Shown in pieces: positions 1 through 9,446 of a stretch of DNA of 47,993 nt (position 1 is its first letter; every line of letters begins with the position of its first letter). This stretch comes from Flavobacteriaceae bacterium (GTDB lineage: Bacteria; Bacteroidota; Bacteroidia; Flavobacteriales; Flavobacteriaceae). The stretch lies in contig PBJR01000007.1 of the NCBI GenBank assembly GCA_002721175.1, positions 1 to 47,993 of the forward strand. Reading direction: 5' to 3'. Made by a program: the position numbers and the translations under genes. A model generated the notes under the pieces. It worked only from the letters and a program-made list of their open reading frames with translations. It had not been told where the DNA came from and did no database searches.

Positions 1-1
1 T

Positions 2-853
2 ACTTTGGTAACAACAACAATACCAGATTTACAGACGATTTTTATTCGTTTAGAGAATACTGTTACGGGCTGCTATGCGGTTAGTACTATAGACCTTGTG
101 GTAAATTCTTTACCATATGTAGATTTAGAAGACAACTATGTAATATGTGCTGATGCTTCAGGAGGCGGACTAGATTACGCAATTGTAGATCCTGGCTTAT
201 CGCCTGTAACTTATAGTTTTATATGGCGTGACGAATTAGGTAATATACTTAGTAATGAGCCGGTTTACACTGTAGAGCAACCAGGTGTTTATAGTCTGGA
301 AGTTAGTTACGCTGATACAAGTGCTTGTACTGCTCCGCTGGAAATTTTTACAGTTAGTGAAAGCGGTAATCCAGCGGTAACAGCAGAAGTTACCACGGAG
401 CCTTTTGCAGACACTCATATAATTATAGCAACAGCGAGCGGGACAGGGATTTATGAATTTAGTTTAGATCAAGGCCCATGGCAAGATAGCGGTACTTTTA
501 TAGGGGTTAGCCCAGGTGAGCATACGGTTAATGTTCGTGATGTGAACGGTTGTGGAGTTACTTCCTATGAATTATTTGTAATAGATTATCCACCTTATTT
601 TACACCAAATGGAGATGGCTACAACGATACTTGGAATATTAGTGCTCTGTCATTTCAGTTAGCATCTAAGATTTATATATTTGACAGGTATGGGAAATTG
701 CTTAAGCAAATAAGTCCAGCAGGCGATGGTTGGGATGGAACGTTTAATGGGAATATGATGCCCACGAATGATTACTGGTTTTTGCTAGAGTATAATGACT
801 TTGTTACTGGAGAGCCAAGGCAGTTAAGAGCTCATTTTTCATTGAAAAGATAA
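2..853 (+). CDS. T9SS type B sorting-domain protein, C-terminal part (gliding-motility-associated CTD family)
   Basis: The frame is open to the left edge, so this is the C-terminal end of a larger secreted protein. The last ~85 residues carry the type B type IX secretion signal: YFTPNGDGYNDTWNI, then IYIFDRYGKLL, GDGWDG and a final beta strand ending in RAHFSLKR at the stop. The preceding ~195 residues look like repeated Ig/PKD-like beta-sandwich modules (for example VNVRDVNGC), as in SprB-like adhesins. By family, such proteins cross the outer membrane through the T9SS and are attached to or released from the surface; the ligand is unknown. The PorP/SprF gene starts 6 nt downstream, a usual partner arrangement. 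The apparent TTG at base 5 is only the first possible start inside the window, not the real start. Confidence 0.9.
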   Translation, partial: TLVTTTIPDLQTIFIRLENTVTGCYAVSTIDLVVNSLPYVDLEDNYVICADASGGGLDYAIVDPGLSPVTYSFIWRDELGNILSNEPVYTVEQPGVYSLEVSYADTSACTAPLEIFTVSESGNPAVTAEVTTEPFADTHIIIATASGTGIYEFSLDQGPWQDSGTFIGVSPGEHTVNVRDVNGCGVTSYELFVIDYPPYFTPNGDGYNDTWNISALSFQLASKIYIFDRYGKLLKQISPAGDGWDGTFNGNMMPTNDYWFLLEYNDFVTGEPRQLRAHFSLKR

Positions 854-859
854 ATTGAC

Positions 860-1864
860 ATGCGACTAATCAAAACAATTACACTGTTATCTATTATGTA
901 TCTATCGACCCATTTAGTGATAGGACAAGAGGGACTTCCAATATATTCAGATTATTTAACAGACAATTATTATTTGATTCATCCTTCAATGGCCGGTGTT
1001 GCAAATTGCAACAAAGCTCGTTTGACGGCAAGGCAACAGTGGTTTGGTCAAGAAAATGCACCAAGTTTGCAAACCTTTAGTGTCAATGGTCGGATTGGTG
1101 ACACGAGATCGGGAATTGGCTCAATCATTTATAATGATCAAAATGGCTATCATTCACAAACGGGGGCGTATTTGACTTATGCTCACCATTTAATGTTTTC
1201 AAGAAATACAATTGATTTAAACATGTTATCATTTGGACTAAGTGCAGGAGTTATACAATATAAGTTAGACGAAACAGCATTTATAGAATTTGATCCAATT
1301 ATTGCTGGAATTGAACAAAGTGCATCTGAATTTAATGTTGACTTTGGTTTCTCATACCATTTTATAAATTTTTATGCTCATGCTACTATCAAAAATCTCT
1401 TGGCAAATGAAGGAGTTAATATTAATGAACAAGGAGTAGTTTTTGATAATTTAACCAACTACCTTTTTTCAGCAGGTAATGTTTTTTCTAAATATGGTAG
1501 TGATTGGAGTTATGAGCCATCCATTTTATTTTCATACAAGAGCGCCACTGAAGAATCTTTTATGGACTTTAATTTTAAAACTTATCGTGATTTAGATTTT
1601 GGAAGTATATATGCTGGAATTTCATACAGGAGAAGTTTTGACGGTGCTGAATTCACAAGCGGTAATTCAGTTAGTAGCCAAAAGCTACAATATATAACCC
1701 CTTTGCTTGGAGTAATATATAATAATCTCATGTTCGCTTACACTTACTCATACCAATCTAACTCAATTGTTTTAGACAACGGTGGTTATCATCAGCTTAC
1801 CCTGGGCTTTAACTTTGGTTGCAGAAAAGAAAAGTACGATTGCGAATGTCCTAGCGTCAACTAG
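860..1864 (+). CDS. PorP/SprF family type IX secretion system membrane protein
   Basis: 334 residues with a signal peptide ending near VIGQ and the family opening QEGLPIYSDYLTDNYYLIHPSMAG, followed by alternating beta strands of a predicted outer-membrane barrel. PorP/SprF proteins bind exported type B substrates or help them reach the surface; SprF does this for the SprB adhesin. The gene lies 6 nt after the type B sorting-domain protein, so the two probably form one transcript and a substrate/anchor pair. ATG start. It converges on murI with a 1-nt gap between stop codons and no obvious terminator between them. Family assignment is firm; the substrate pairing is inferred from position. Confidence 0.9.
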   Translation: MRLIKTITLLSIMYLSTHLVIGQEGLPIYSDYLTDNYYLIHPSMAGVANCNKARLTARQQWFGQENAPSLQTFSVNGRIGDTRSGIGSIIYNDQNGYHSQTGAYLTYAHHLMFSRNTIDLNMLSFGLSAGVIQYKLDETAFIEFDPIIAGIEQSASEFNVDFGFSYHFINFYAHATIKNLLANEGVNINEQGVVFDNLTNYLFSAGNVFSKYGSDWSYEPSILFSYKSATEESFMDFNFKTYRDLDFGSIYAGISYRRSFDGAEFTSGNSVSSQKLQYITPLLGVIYNNLMFAYTYSYQSNSIVLDNGGYHQLTLGFNFGCRKEKYDCECPSVN

Positions 1865-1865
1865 T

Positions 1866-2642
1866 TTAAGGTGTTTTAATTATTTTAGATTCTTTCCAAC
1901 CCATGAGATCTGTTATTGTAACAATAGAGCCATTGGTGTAAAACTTTTTAAAGCTGTTGTCACTAGTATTTATTATATTTAGATTCTCGAGAATTTTTTT
2001 GGTTTGTTTTGCAACAGCGTAGCCTGAGTCAATGATTTTGACTCTTTTTGGCAGATATTTTTTTAGAATTGGAATTAAGAAACTATAATGGGTACAGCCT
2101 AGCACTAAACAATCAATATTATTCTTTATCATCGGAGCCAAATATATTTTAAGAAGTTTTTTCATTTCCTGTGATTTAATTTTACCAGACTCAATTAGTT
2201 CAACAATACCGTCCCCTTGCTGTTCGATAACAACTTTATTTTTAGTATAACGCTGACTTGTTTCATGAAATAATGAGCTACTCAATGTTCCTTCTGTTGC
2301 TAAAATTCCAATAGCATTTGTAGTTGAGGTTAATGCAGCAGGTTTAATTGCGGGTTCAATGCCAACAAACGGAAGATCGTATTTTGATCTTAAAACTTGA
2401 ATAGCATTTGTGGTTGCAGTATTGCAAGCAACTATAATAACTTTAGCGCCCTCACTTATTAAAAATTCAGTATTTTTTATACTTCTTTCTATGATATATT
2501 CTTGTCCTTTTCTGCCGTATGGTGAATATTTGGAATCAGAAAAATATATTGTTGATTCATGCGGCATTAATTTATTGATTTCCTTCCAAATTGAAAGACC
2601 ACCAGCTCCTGAATCAAAAATACCTATGGGTTTTGAACTCAT
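1866..2642 (-). CDS. murI: Glutamate racemase
   Basis: Interconverts L- and D-glutamate in the cytoplasm, supplying D-Glu for peptidoglycan. 258 residues, normal family length. Visible signature residues are the N-terminal IFDSGAGGLS with Asp10/Ser11, the first catalytic Cys73 in VACNTATTNA, and the second catalytic Cys183 in LGCTHYSFL. The start ATG is followed by the conserved MSSKPIGIFDSGAGG. It is the last gene of the minus-strand envelope cluster after two ompH genes, a flavobacterial gene order. A terminator-like hairpin just upstream (2651-2681) suggests it is at least partly uncoupled from ompH transcription. Confidence 0.96.
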   Translation of the reverse strand: MSSKPIGIFDSGAGGLSIWKEINKLMPHESTIYFSDSKYSPYGRKGQEYIIERSIKNTEFLISEGAKVIIVACNTATTNAIQVLRSKYDLPFVGIEPAIKPAALTSTTNAIGILATEGTLSSSLFHETSQRYTKNKVVIEQQGDGIVELIESGKIKSQEMKKLLKIYLAPMIKNNIDCLVLGCTHYSFLIPILKKYLPKRVKIIDSGYAVAKQTKKILENLNIINTSDNSFKKFYTNGSIVTITDLMGWKESKIIKTP

Positions 2643-2650
2643 ATTATAAC

Positions 2651-2681
2651 AAAAATAAAAAGCTACCCGATCAGATAGCTT
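2651..2681 (-). terminator. Candidate intrinsic terminator between ompH and murI
   Basis: On the minus strand AAGCTATC / GGTAGCTT form an 8-bp stem (one U-G pair) with a 6-nt loop, followed at once by TTTTATTTTT. It lies 22 nt after the ompH stop and ends 8 nt before the murI ATG, so it could terminate or attenuate read-through into murI. Confidence 0.55.
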
Positions 2682-2702
2682 CTTAAAGATATTTTTATCA
2701 AT

Positions 2703-3263
2703 CTAGTAACCAAGTTCTTTTTTTACATCAGCTAAAAGATCTTTACCATTAGCCATTTTTACTACTCCTCGTCCTTCGGAGGAATCTAAAACATAATCAA
2801 AACCTTGTGCATTCCCAACTTTTGAAATAGCTTCATTAGCTTTTTTTATTATGGGCTGTGTAAGTTCTGCCTCTTTCTTTGCAAGGTCTTGTTGAGCTTG
2901 AGCTAAATACTGTTGTATACTTTGTTCAATGCCTTGTAATTCCTGAAAACGTTTTGCGTTTTCAGCTTCATTTTGAGAGACCAAATCAGCATTTGAATCC
3001 CATCCTTCAGCAAACTTTAGTGGATTTTTGGATTCAGCATCATATTGCTTTACTTTATTTTGAAGTTCTACTTGCATCTCTTGAAAGTCAGACTCATATG
3101 CTTTTTGTAATTCCATTAGTTCTGATCTAGAACTTATAAACTCTGGCATAGATTCAACCAATTCTTGTACGTTAATATGAGCAACTTTTGATTGTGCTTT
3201 TAATGAATAACCTCCAAATACAAGTAAGGTTGTTATTATGAATAAGTTTATTTTGTTTTTCAT
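2703..3263 (-). CDS. OmpH/Skp family periplasmic chaperone
   Basis: 186 residues: signal peptide (cleaved near SLKAQ), then the family start KVAHINVQELVESMPEF, a central coiled coil, and a C-terminal strand set FDYVLDSSEGRGVV typical of Skp/OmpH. Skp proteins are tentacle-shaped periplasmic chaperones that hold unfolded outer-membrane proteins on the way to BamA. It follows a longer paralogue by 10 nt and lies in the bamA cluster, which supports that role. Length and domain content are normal. Confidence 0.92.
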   Translation of the reverse strand: MKNKINLFIITTLLVFGGYSLKAQSKVAHINVQELVESMPEFISSRSELMELQKAYESDFQEMQVELQNKVKQYDAESKNPLKFAEGWDSNADLVSQNEAENAKRFQELQGIEQSIQQYLAQAQQDLAKKEAELTQPIIKKANEAISKVGNAQGFDYVLDSSEGRGVVKMANGKDLLADVKKELGY

Positions 3264-3273
3264 TTTTTTGTGA

Positions 3274-4347
3274 TTAAAAGTTGTTTTTTTTATTTCTTAA
3301 ACTATCGCGTTTACGTTTTATAGCTTCTATCTTTGCTTTTCTCTCGGCTAAAATACGTTTTTTCTTTTCTTCTAAAGCTTTTTTTCTGGATTCTCTGTCC
3401 ATATTTTCTAAATCAACTTTTTTTGTAGAGTCATTTTTTGTTTTCGTTTTTACACTATCGTCAGGAATATTGGATTGATCTTCAATATTATTTAAACTTG
3501 GATCAATTGAATCTAAATTTTGATCATCATTTATTTCTTCAGATTCTTTTTTTGCGACTTTTGATTTTCTAGCCTCCATGGCCTCTTTTTTCCTTCTTTC
3601 AATCTCCATCTTTCGGGCAGTTCGCTTAGCTTCTATTTCAGCTCTTCTTTTAGCAATCTCCTCCTTCCTTTTGGCATTCCGCTCATCTATTTGTTTTTGT
3701 CTATCGTCTTTAGCGGTATCAATTTCAACTATTGATTTCTCTTTTTTCGCTTCGGAGCGCTCCTTACTATTTTTTACCTGTTTGCGGTTTGATGTCCTGT
3801 TAATTGTTCTTAAAACCTGTTCGCTGATGTTATACCTGTTATCAGAATAGAGCATAACCACATCTGCTGATTTATCAAAAACGAAATCATATTTTTTACT
3901 GTTTGCTATCTCTTGAATAGCGTTAAATATTTGGTCTTGGATGGGTTGAATAAGCTGTTTTTTTTGAATAACAAGGTCACCGTTTGGACCAAATCTTTTT
4001 TGTTGGTAATTAAGGATTTCATTTTCAATTATTTGCAATTCTTCTTCACGTTCTCTAATAAGTGCATCAGTCAACAAAATTCTCTCGTTATTAAATTGAC
4101 TTTTTTCATTTTCTAGTGCAGCTATTCTTTGTTCTATTTCGGACTTCCATTTTTGTGCTTTATTTTCTAACTCAGTTTCGGCTGCCTTATATTCAGAAAC
4201 ATTTTGTAAAATATATTCTGTATCTATGTACGCAATACGAACACCCTTTTGGGAATAGCTCAAAAGGGCAAAGAAAAGCAGAATGAAAACCTTTAAAGTC
4301 TTACTGCGAAAAATACCTAGGCTATGTTCAAGAACAAAACTCAACAT
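3274..4347 (-). CDS. OmpH/Skp family protein with long charged coiled-coil tail
   Basis: 357 residues. Residues ~30-170 are an OmpH/Skp domain (RIAYIDTEYILQNVSEY, a coiled coil, then YDFVFDKSADVVMLYS). The remaining ~180 residues are very rich in Lys, Arg and Glu (RKEEIAKRRAEIEAKR and similar) and should form a long helix or a disordered charged tail. The N-terminus has a hydrophobic segment at about residues 17-32 before YSQKG, fitting a signal peptide with an extended n-region; the exact start could be downstream. Placed between bamA and the short ompH, so presumably a periplasmic chaperone for the Bam machine. The function of the tail is unknown. Confidence 0.85.
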   Translation of the reverse strand: MLSFVLEHSLGIFRSKTLKVFILLFFALLSYSQKGVRIAYIDTEYILQNVSEYKAAETELENKAQKWKSEIEQRIAALENEKSQFNNERILLTDALIREREEELQIIENEILNYQQKRFGPNGDLVIQKKQLIQPIQDQIFNAIQEIANSKKYDFVFDKSADVVMLYSDNRYNISEQVLRTINRTSNRKQVKNSKERSEAKKEKSIVEIDTAKDDRQKQIDERNAKRKEEIAKRRAEIEAKRTARKMEIERRKKEAMEARKSKVAKKESEEINDDQNLDSIDPSLNNIEDQSNIPDDSVKTKTKNDSTKKVDLENMDRESRKKALEEKKKRILAERKAKIEAIKRKRDSLRNKKNNF

Positions 4348-4442
4348 TAAAATTTTATATTTTGAAAAATAGTTTTCAAATTAACGAAATAAATTTTAAA
4401 ATATTATACATTTTGTTAATTGAGATAGGATATAAAATTTTA

Positions 4443-7052
4443 TTAAAACTGTTGGCCAAGGATAAAGTGTGTATTCCAACCGCTTTTTGTTGTACTTCCA
4501 GGCACTGGATCAAATCCATGGCCAAAGTCAATCCCAATTAGCCCGAATGCAGGCATAAAAAGTCTAATACCAACTCCAGCTGAACGCTTAAGTATGAATG
4601 GATTAAAATCTTTAAAATTATTGTACGATCCGCCACCTTCTAGGAAAAGCATCCCAAAAATTTTTGTTTGACCTTTTAGTGTAACTGGGTGTCTGAGTTC
4701 TAATGAAAATTTATTATAGATTGTTGAACCATCATTGTCCGATAATGATTGATTTGGATATCCACGTAATGGTATAGCTTCTCTACCATCCAATCTGCCA
4801 AATTGTTGCATGCCATCACCTCCAACAAAAAAACGTTCAAATGGTATAACACCTCTGTAGTTATTGTAAGCACCAAGAAAACCAAATTCGAATCTAGGTC
4901 TAAGAACCAAATCCCCCTTGATCTTAGTGAACCAATCTCCAGTAAATTTAATCTTGTAAAATTCAAGCCATTTATAGCGTTCTTGGTCAATCTCAGTTAT
5001 TCTTTCGCTTGCTTCGTTTCTAGCTATAATATCGTTATCATCAGTACTATTGCTGAGTTCTTGAATTAAATCTGTATTTTCTTGACGTTCTTGTCTTAAT
5101 GCTTGATAGTCTACCCCGTTAACAGCAGAGTAAGGGAAAGTAAACTTTCCCGATATACTAAAATTAGACCCTCCAATTGGGTAGATGGGGTCATTAAAGG
5201 TATTATTTCTACTAAGACCAATTGTATATGCTAGGTTATTAGAGCTTCCATTTCCAAAAGTAAAAAGTCCTGTATTATAATTATTTAGGTTATAATACTG
5301 ATATTGAAAACTTTGAGAAAGAACGAAGTAGTCATCAGGGTTATTTAATTTTTTTGCAATCCCAAATGTGACTCCAGTAATATTAAAGCTTCTATTTTTA
5401 TCTGCAGATCTTGTTATTCTGTTGTATAGATATTGCTTGGTTTGAGAAATAGAAGTTGAAAATTGGACTGGTTTTTCCCCTCCCAACCAAGGTTCAGAAA
5501 ACGAGAAACTATATGTTGAGAAAAACCTACTACTTTGTAATCTTAAGGATAGGTTCTGACCATCTCCTCTTGGGACTGGTTTCCAAGCGTCTTTGTTTAA
5601 TATATTTTTAATTGAAAAGTTATTAAATGAAGCACCTACAGTACCCATAAAACCGCCACCACCATATCCGCCTTGTAATTGAAATTGACCTGTTCCCTTT
5701 TCAACCACTGAATATTCTACATCAAGAGTTCCATCTGTTGGATTAACGTTTTTAAGATCAGGGGATATTTGTTGGGCGTCAAAAAATCCTTTTTGCCCAA
5801 GCTCTCTTATTGTTCTAACAATATTACTTTTGCTGTAAAGTTGGCCCGGTCTGGTACGTAATTCTCTGTATATTACATGGTCATTTGTTGCGTCATTTCC
5901 TTTAACTGAAACATGTTTAAAATAAGCTGGTTTACCTTCTGTCACTCTAATTTCCATATCTATTATATTTCCATCAGCGCTTATCTCTACAGGTGTGATT
6001 GTGGAAAATAAATACCCATTGTTTTGATATAGATTTGTCAAATCAAAAGCATCAGGATCTGAATTATCAGCTATTCTTTTCTCTAGCTCAACACCATTAT
6101 AAGTATCTCCTTTTTTTATTTTTAGAACTTGGTTTAATTGGTCATCGCTATAAATGGTATTTCCTAAAAAATTAATATTTCCATAAGTGTATTTTTCCCC
6201 CTCTTCAATACCAATTTTGAGAGAAATATCACCATTATTATCCATAAATAATGAGTCTGAAATAATTCTTGCGTCTCTATAACCCTTCTCCTTTAGTTTA
6301 TCAACTACTCTTGAAAGATCCTCCTCAAAATCTGCTTCAATATATTTGGATCTTTTATAAATTCTCAAGAAGTTTTTCTTTTTTGTTTTTTTCATAGACT
6401 TTTTTAATCTCCTTAAAGATGTTAAGTCGTTACCATTGAAAATAATATCATTGATTTTAACTTTATCACCTTTATCTATTCTAATTGTCATATTTACACG
6501 CGATTTTTTTACAGAGTCAGTAACTTTACTAGTAGTAATTATTGTTTTTGCCTTTAAAAAACCGTCTTTTCGATATTTATTTTCCAAGTAGTTTTTAGTT
6601 GTGGTGATTAGATTTTCGGTAACTTTTACTCCGCTATTTAGTTTATTTTCCTCAATAATTCCACTTACTTTGCCTTTCTTTACACCCAAAACTTTTACAT
6701 TTTTTAGTTCTGGTAAATCATCAAGGCGTATTTGCAAATAAATATCACTATTCTCGACTTTGGTAATGAAAACATCAATGTTATCAAATAAGTTCGAATC
6801 CCATAATTTTTTTATCGCGCTACTTATTTTTACTCCACCCGGAATCGTTACCTCTTCTCCTTTTGTTAGTCCTGAGTATGTGATAATAGTTTCAGCACTA
6901 TATACAGTTTCGCCCTGAACTGTAATATCAGCAATTATATATTTTTTTTGATTTATTAGATTATTTGTTTGTGCATAAAGCCAGGAGTTAAATAAAATCA
7001 AATGCGCAATTACCAAAAAAAATTTTTGCCTGCACTTAATTGACTTGTTCAC
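4443..7052 (-). CDS. bamA: Outer membrane protein assembly factor BamA
   Basis: Core subunit of the machine that inserts beta-barrel proteins into the outer membrane. It has N-terminal POTRA repeats (segments such as DITVQGETVYSAETI, KINDIIFNGNDLT and YGNINFLGNTIYS), then a C-terminal barrel with the RGF-like motif EAIPLRGYPN and the terminal strand NTHFILGQQF ending in Phe. I chose the GTG at 7052, giving 869 residues and a good signal peptide (start NKSIKCRQKFFLVIAH, cleavage near LYAQ). The longer frame to 7166 runs deep into uppS and would place the signal peptide internally. The GTG start overlaps the uppS end by 17 nt, implying translational coupling. Confidence 0.93.
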   Translation of the reverse strand: MNKSIKCRQKFFLVIAHLILFNSWLYAQTNNLINQKKYIIADITVQGETVYSAETIITYSGLTKGEEVTIPGGVKISSAIKKLWDSNLFDNIDVFITKVENSDIYLQIRLDDLPELKNVKVLGVKKGKVSGIIEENKLNSGVKVTENLITTTKNYLENKYRKDGFLKAKTIITTSKVTDSVKKSRVNMTIRIDKGDKVKINDIIFNGNDLTSLRRLKKSMKKTKKKNFLRIYKRSKYIEADFEEDLSRVVDKLKEKGYRDARIISDSLFMDNNGDISLKIGIEEGEKYTYGNINFLGNTIYSDDQLNQVLKIKKGDTYNGVELEKRIADNSDPDAFDLTNLYQNNGYLFSTITPVEISADGNIIDMEIRVTEGKPAYFKHVSVKGNDATNDHVIYRELRTRPGQLYSKSNIVRTIRELGQKGFFDAQQISPDLKNVNPTDGTLDVEYSVVEKGTGQFQLQGGYGGGGFMGTVGASFNNFSIKNILNKDAWKPVPRGDGQNLSLRLQSSRFFSTYSFSFSEPWLGGEKPVQFSTSISQTKQYLYNRITRSADKNRSFNITGVTFGIAKKLNNPDDYFVLSQSFQYQYYNLNNYNTGLFTFGNGSSNNLAYTIGLSRNNTFNDPIYPIGGSNFSISGKFTFPYSAVNGVDYQALRQERQENTDLIQELSNSTDDNDIIARNEASERITEIDQERYKWLEFYKIKFTGDWFTKIKGDLVLRPRFEFGFLGAYNNYRGVIPFERFFVGGDGMQQFGRLDGREAIPLRGYPNQSLSDNDGSTIYNKFSLELRHPVTLKGQTKIFGMLFLEGGGSYNNFKDFNPFILKRSAGVGIRLFMPAFGLIGIDFGHGFDPVPGSTTKSGWNTHFILGQQF

Positions 7053-7776
7053 TGGTTTTTCCAAATCTTCTTTCCCTTTTTTGATAATTTTCAATGGCTT
7101 TATAGAGATTATTTTCTGTAAAATCAGGCCATAAAACATCAGTAAAATATAATTCAGCGTAAGCAATTTGCCATAGTAAAAAGTTACTTATTCTTTGTTC
7201 ACCACTTGTTCTTATTAACAAATCAACGTCTGGTAAATTACCGGTGTAAAGATGCTGATTAATTATATCATCATCAATTTTTTCTAAAGAAATTATGTTT
7301 TTTTTTATTTTGGACCCTATTTCTTTAAAACAATTAACCAGTTCATCTCTTGATCCATAGTTTAGTGCTAACGTTAGCTTCATTCCTGAGTTTAATCTTG
7401 TTGCATACACTACATGCTTTAACTCGTTTAGAACTTTTTTAGGCATTGTAGCTAGGTTTCCAACTGCGCTAAGGCATATATTATTCTTTTGTAAGTTATC
7501 AATCTCATTTTTTAGAGAGGAAATAAGCAGCTTCATTAATGTTTGAATTTCCAGCTTAGGGCGATTCCAATTTTCTGTAGAAAATGCATATAATGTCAGG
7601 TAGTCAACACCTAGCTCAGCACAGCTTTCAACTGTAGATCTAACAGCCTTTATTCCACTCTCATGTCCAAATACACGAAGTTTGCCCCTTTTTTTTGCCC
7701 AACGACCATTTCCATCCATAATTATTGCAATGTGTTTTGGTAATGGGTGAAGTTGTATTTTTGATTTTAAATTCAT
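7036..7776 (-). CDS. uppS: Isoprenyl transferase (undecaprenyl diphosphate synthase family)
   Basis: Condenses isopentenyl diphosphate onto farnesyl diphosphate to make the C55 lipid carrier for peptidoglycan and O-antigen. 246 residues, normal length. It shows the family start HIAIIMDGNGRWAKKRG with catalytic Asp21, the LTLYAFSTENWNRP block, and LLIRTSGEQRISNFLLWQ followed by LYFTDVLWPDF. The ATG directly abuts the upstream DUF6089 stop and the 3' end overlaps the bamA start, so this is a tightly coupled operon. Confidence 0.97.
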   Translation of the reverse strand: MNLKSKIQLHPLPKHIAIIMDGNGRWAKKRGKLRVFGHESGIKAVRSTVESCAELGVDYLTLYAFSTENWNRPKLEIQTLMKLLISSLKNEIDNLQKNNICLSAVGNLATMPKKVLNELKHVVYATRLNSGMKLTLALNYGSRDELVNCFKEIGSKIKKNIISLEKIDDDIINQHLYTGNLPDVDLLIRTSGEQRISNFLLWQIAYAELYFTDVLWPDFTENNLYKAIENYQKRERRFGKTSEQVN

Positions 7777-8463
7777 TCAATAACTACAAAAGCAAGGATC
7801 TTTTCCAAAAGTGTAAGTTAGTGTTATTCCACTAAAAACATACCAATCATTATTATTAAAATTTCCAAATTTATGAGTGTGAAGTTCTTCTGCATCCGAT
7901 TCACTTCCATCAATTTCGTCTGACAGAGTGTATCGAGCACCGATTTCAGATCCAAGAATTAAATTTCTATTCAGAGTTACTTTTAACCCCAAAGCTATTG
8001 GAACACCAACTGCATTACTTCGCGTACCCTCAGATTGAAAACCATTAAAATCAAAATAGAAGTTAGGGTGATTAAGAAAACTAATTCCAGTGTATATATA
8101 GGGGCTAAAGTTAAAATCTTCTCTATGCAAATCGAAATCTAAAAAAGTAAATTCCATGCCGGTAGATATCTCAAACACATTTGATTCAAAAAAGTAACCT
8201 CTATCTAATCTTTTTGGGTCATTAGATAATCTATCGTCTCCATGTAAGCTTGAGTAAATTACACTAGCCCTGAAGGAATGTCTCGGACTTCTGTTCCAGC
8301 GGATAATTCCTCCTAAAGTAAATTTTTCAGGGGCTATGAAAGTGGTTGCACCTACGTCTCCAATAAAATTAGCGCCTCCAGCAAAGACACCTACTTCATA
8401 AATCTGAGAAAAACCTATCTGTGAGCTTATAATAAGAACAATTATTAAGTGCTGTTTTATCAT
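7777..8463 (-). CDS. DUF6089 family outer-membrane beta-barrel protein
   Basis: 228 residues: signal peptide ending at IGFSQ, then EVGVFAGGANFIGDVG, the family start, and alternating aromatic strands to a C-terminal Cys-rich end (KDPCFCSY). The protein is widespread in Flavobacteriia next to uppS and bamA and is predicted to be an outer-membrane barrel of unknown function. Family membership is recognised from the N-terminal pattern and the gene neighbourhood. It starts the uppS-bamA transcript, with a promoter-like -7 box shortly upstream. Confidence 0.85.
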   Translation of the reverse strand: MIKQHLIIVLIISSQIGFSQIYEVGVFAGGANFIGDVGATTFIAPEKFTLGGIIRWNRSPRHSFRASVIYSSLHGDDRLSNDPKRLDRGYFFESNVFEISTGMEFTFLDFDLHREDFNFSPYIYTGISFLNHPNFYFDFNGFQSEGTRSNAVGVPIALGLKVTLNRNLILGSEIGARYTLSDEIDGSESDAEELHTHKFGNFNNNDWYVFSGITLTYTFGKDPCFCSY

Positions 8464-8479
8464 GCAAATTGGAAAATTA

Positions 8480-8514
8480 CAAATATACTAAAATTGAATT
8501 CCTATATAATTCAA
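8480..8514 (-). promoter_or_regulatory. Candidate Bacteroidota-type promoter for DUF6089-uppS-bamA
   Basis: On the minus strand TATATTTG (8487-8480) matches the TAnnTTTG -7 box exactly. A TTG at 8514-8512 lies 24 nt upstream, one base longer than the usual 17-23 spacing. The predicted transcript would have a short leader before the ATG at 8463. Confidence 0.5.
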
Positions 8515-8558
8515 TGAGAATACTATATAGTAAAACTTTAAAGACAACAAAATATTGT

Positions 8559-9440
8559 TTAATTTCTTTGGTCAACACCCCAAAGTAGTTTTTTTCGCAA
8601 GGTTTCGATGAATGATCTTTCGTTGAGTTCAACCATATTTATATTATAATTGGCCTTACTTATGTTAAGCGTAATAGTATTCTTTAATGATAAAATCCTT
8701 GAATCCAACGAAATTAAAAATTCGTCTTCTCGTCCACTTATTTTCAATTTAATTTGATGTTTGTCAGGTATTACTAAAGGCCTTGCGTTCAAGTTATGTG
8801 GAGCAATTGGCGTTAATACCAGGCTGTTTGATTCGGGCATGATGACTGGAGCACCACAACTCAATGAATATCCTGTAGACCCTGTTGGTGTTGAAATTAT
8901 CAATCCGTCTGCCCAATATGAGGTCAAATATTCCTCATCAAGCCATGTTTCAATTGTGATCATTGAAGTTGTATTTTTTCTACTAACGGCAATTTCATTT
9001 AGTGCAAAATTTAAATCAAGATTATTATCGCTAATATTCGTTTCAACATTTAAAACAGTGCGCTTTGAAATTCTGTATTTACCTTGAAATACTTTATTCA
9101 AAGCATCACTGATTTCGTCTCTTTTAATGGTTGATAGAAACCCAAGTCGACCAGTGTTGATTCCTATTATTGGAATAGCACTATCCTTAACTTTTGTTAT
9201 TGCTCTTAAAATTGTGCCATCACCACCAATGCTAATAACTAAATCGAAGGATTTGTCAAGCTCTTCGAAAGTATGCAGATCATTATTTTCCTTATTTAGT
9301 TCATTGATATCTTTTATGGAATTGAAAAAATCAGCATCAATAAATATGTGAGCTTGTTTAGTTCTTAAAAAGTCTATAAGTGCTTTAATAGATATTTTAA
9401 TCTTTTCATTTAGTTCCGTACCGTATATTGCTATTTTCAT
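8559..9440 (-). CDS. nadK: NAD kinase
   Basis: Phosphorylates NAD to NADP in the cytoplasm. 293 residues, normal length. Signature GGDGTIL at residues 72-78 (catalytic Asp74), followed by IGINTGRLGFLS, the NEIAVSR block, and the glycine-rich ADGLIISTPTGSTGYSLS region that binds NAD. It sits 6 nt downstream of the CBS-domain gene, so the two are co-transcribed, and 95 nt upstream of the DUF6089 gene, where a separate promoter is likely. Confidence 0.96.
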   Translation of the reverse strand: MKIAIYGTELNEKIKISIKALIDFLRTKQAHIFIDADFFNSIKDINELNKENNDLHTFEELDKSFDLVISIGGDGTILRAITKVKDSAIPIIGINTGRLGFLSTIKRDEISDALNKVFQGKYRISKRTVLNVETNISDNNLDLNFALNEIAVSRKNTTSMITIETWLDEEYLTSYWADGLIISTPTGSTGYSLSCGAPVIMPESNSLVLTPIAPHNLNARPLVIPDKHQIKLKISGREDEFLISLDSRILSLKNTITLNISKANYNINMVELNERSFIETLRKKLLWGVDQRN

Positions 9441-9446
9441 TATGAA

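Noticed and set aside
4361-4380. Perfect 8-bp AT-rich hairpin (TTTGAAAA/TTTTCAAA) between bamA and ompH
   Set aside because: No T tract follows on the minus strand and such AT hairpins are expected by chance in this composition.
7053-7166. N-terminal extension of BamA into uppS
   Set aside because: It would bury the signal peptide 38 residues inside the protein; the GTG at 7052 gives a normal exported protein.
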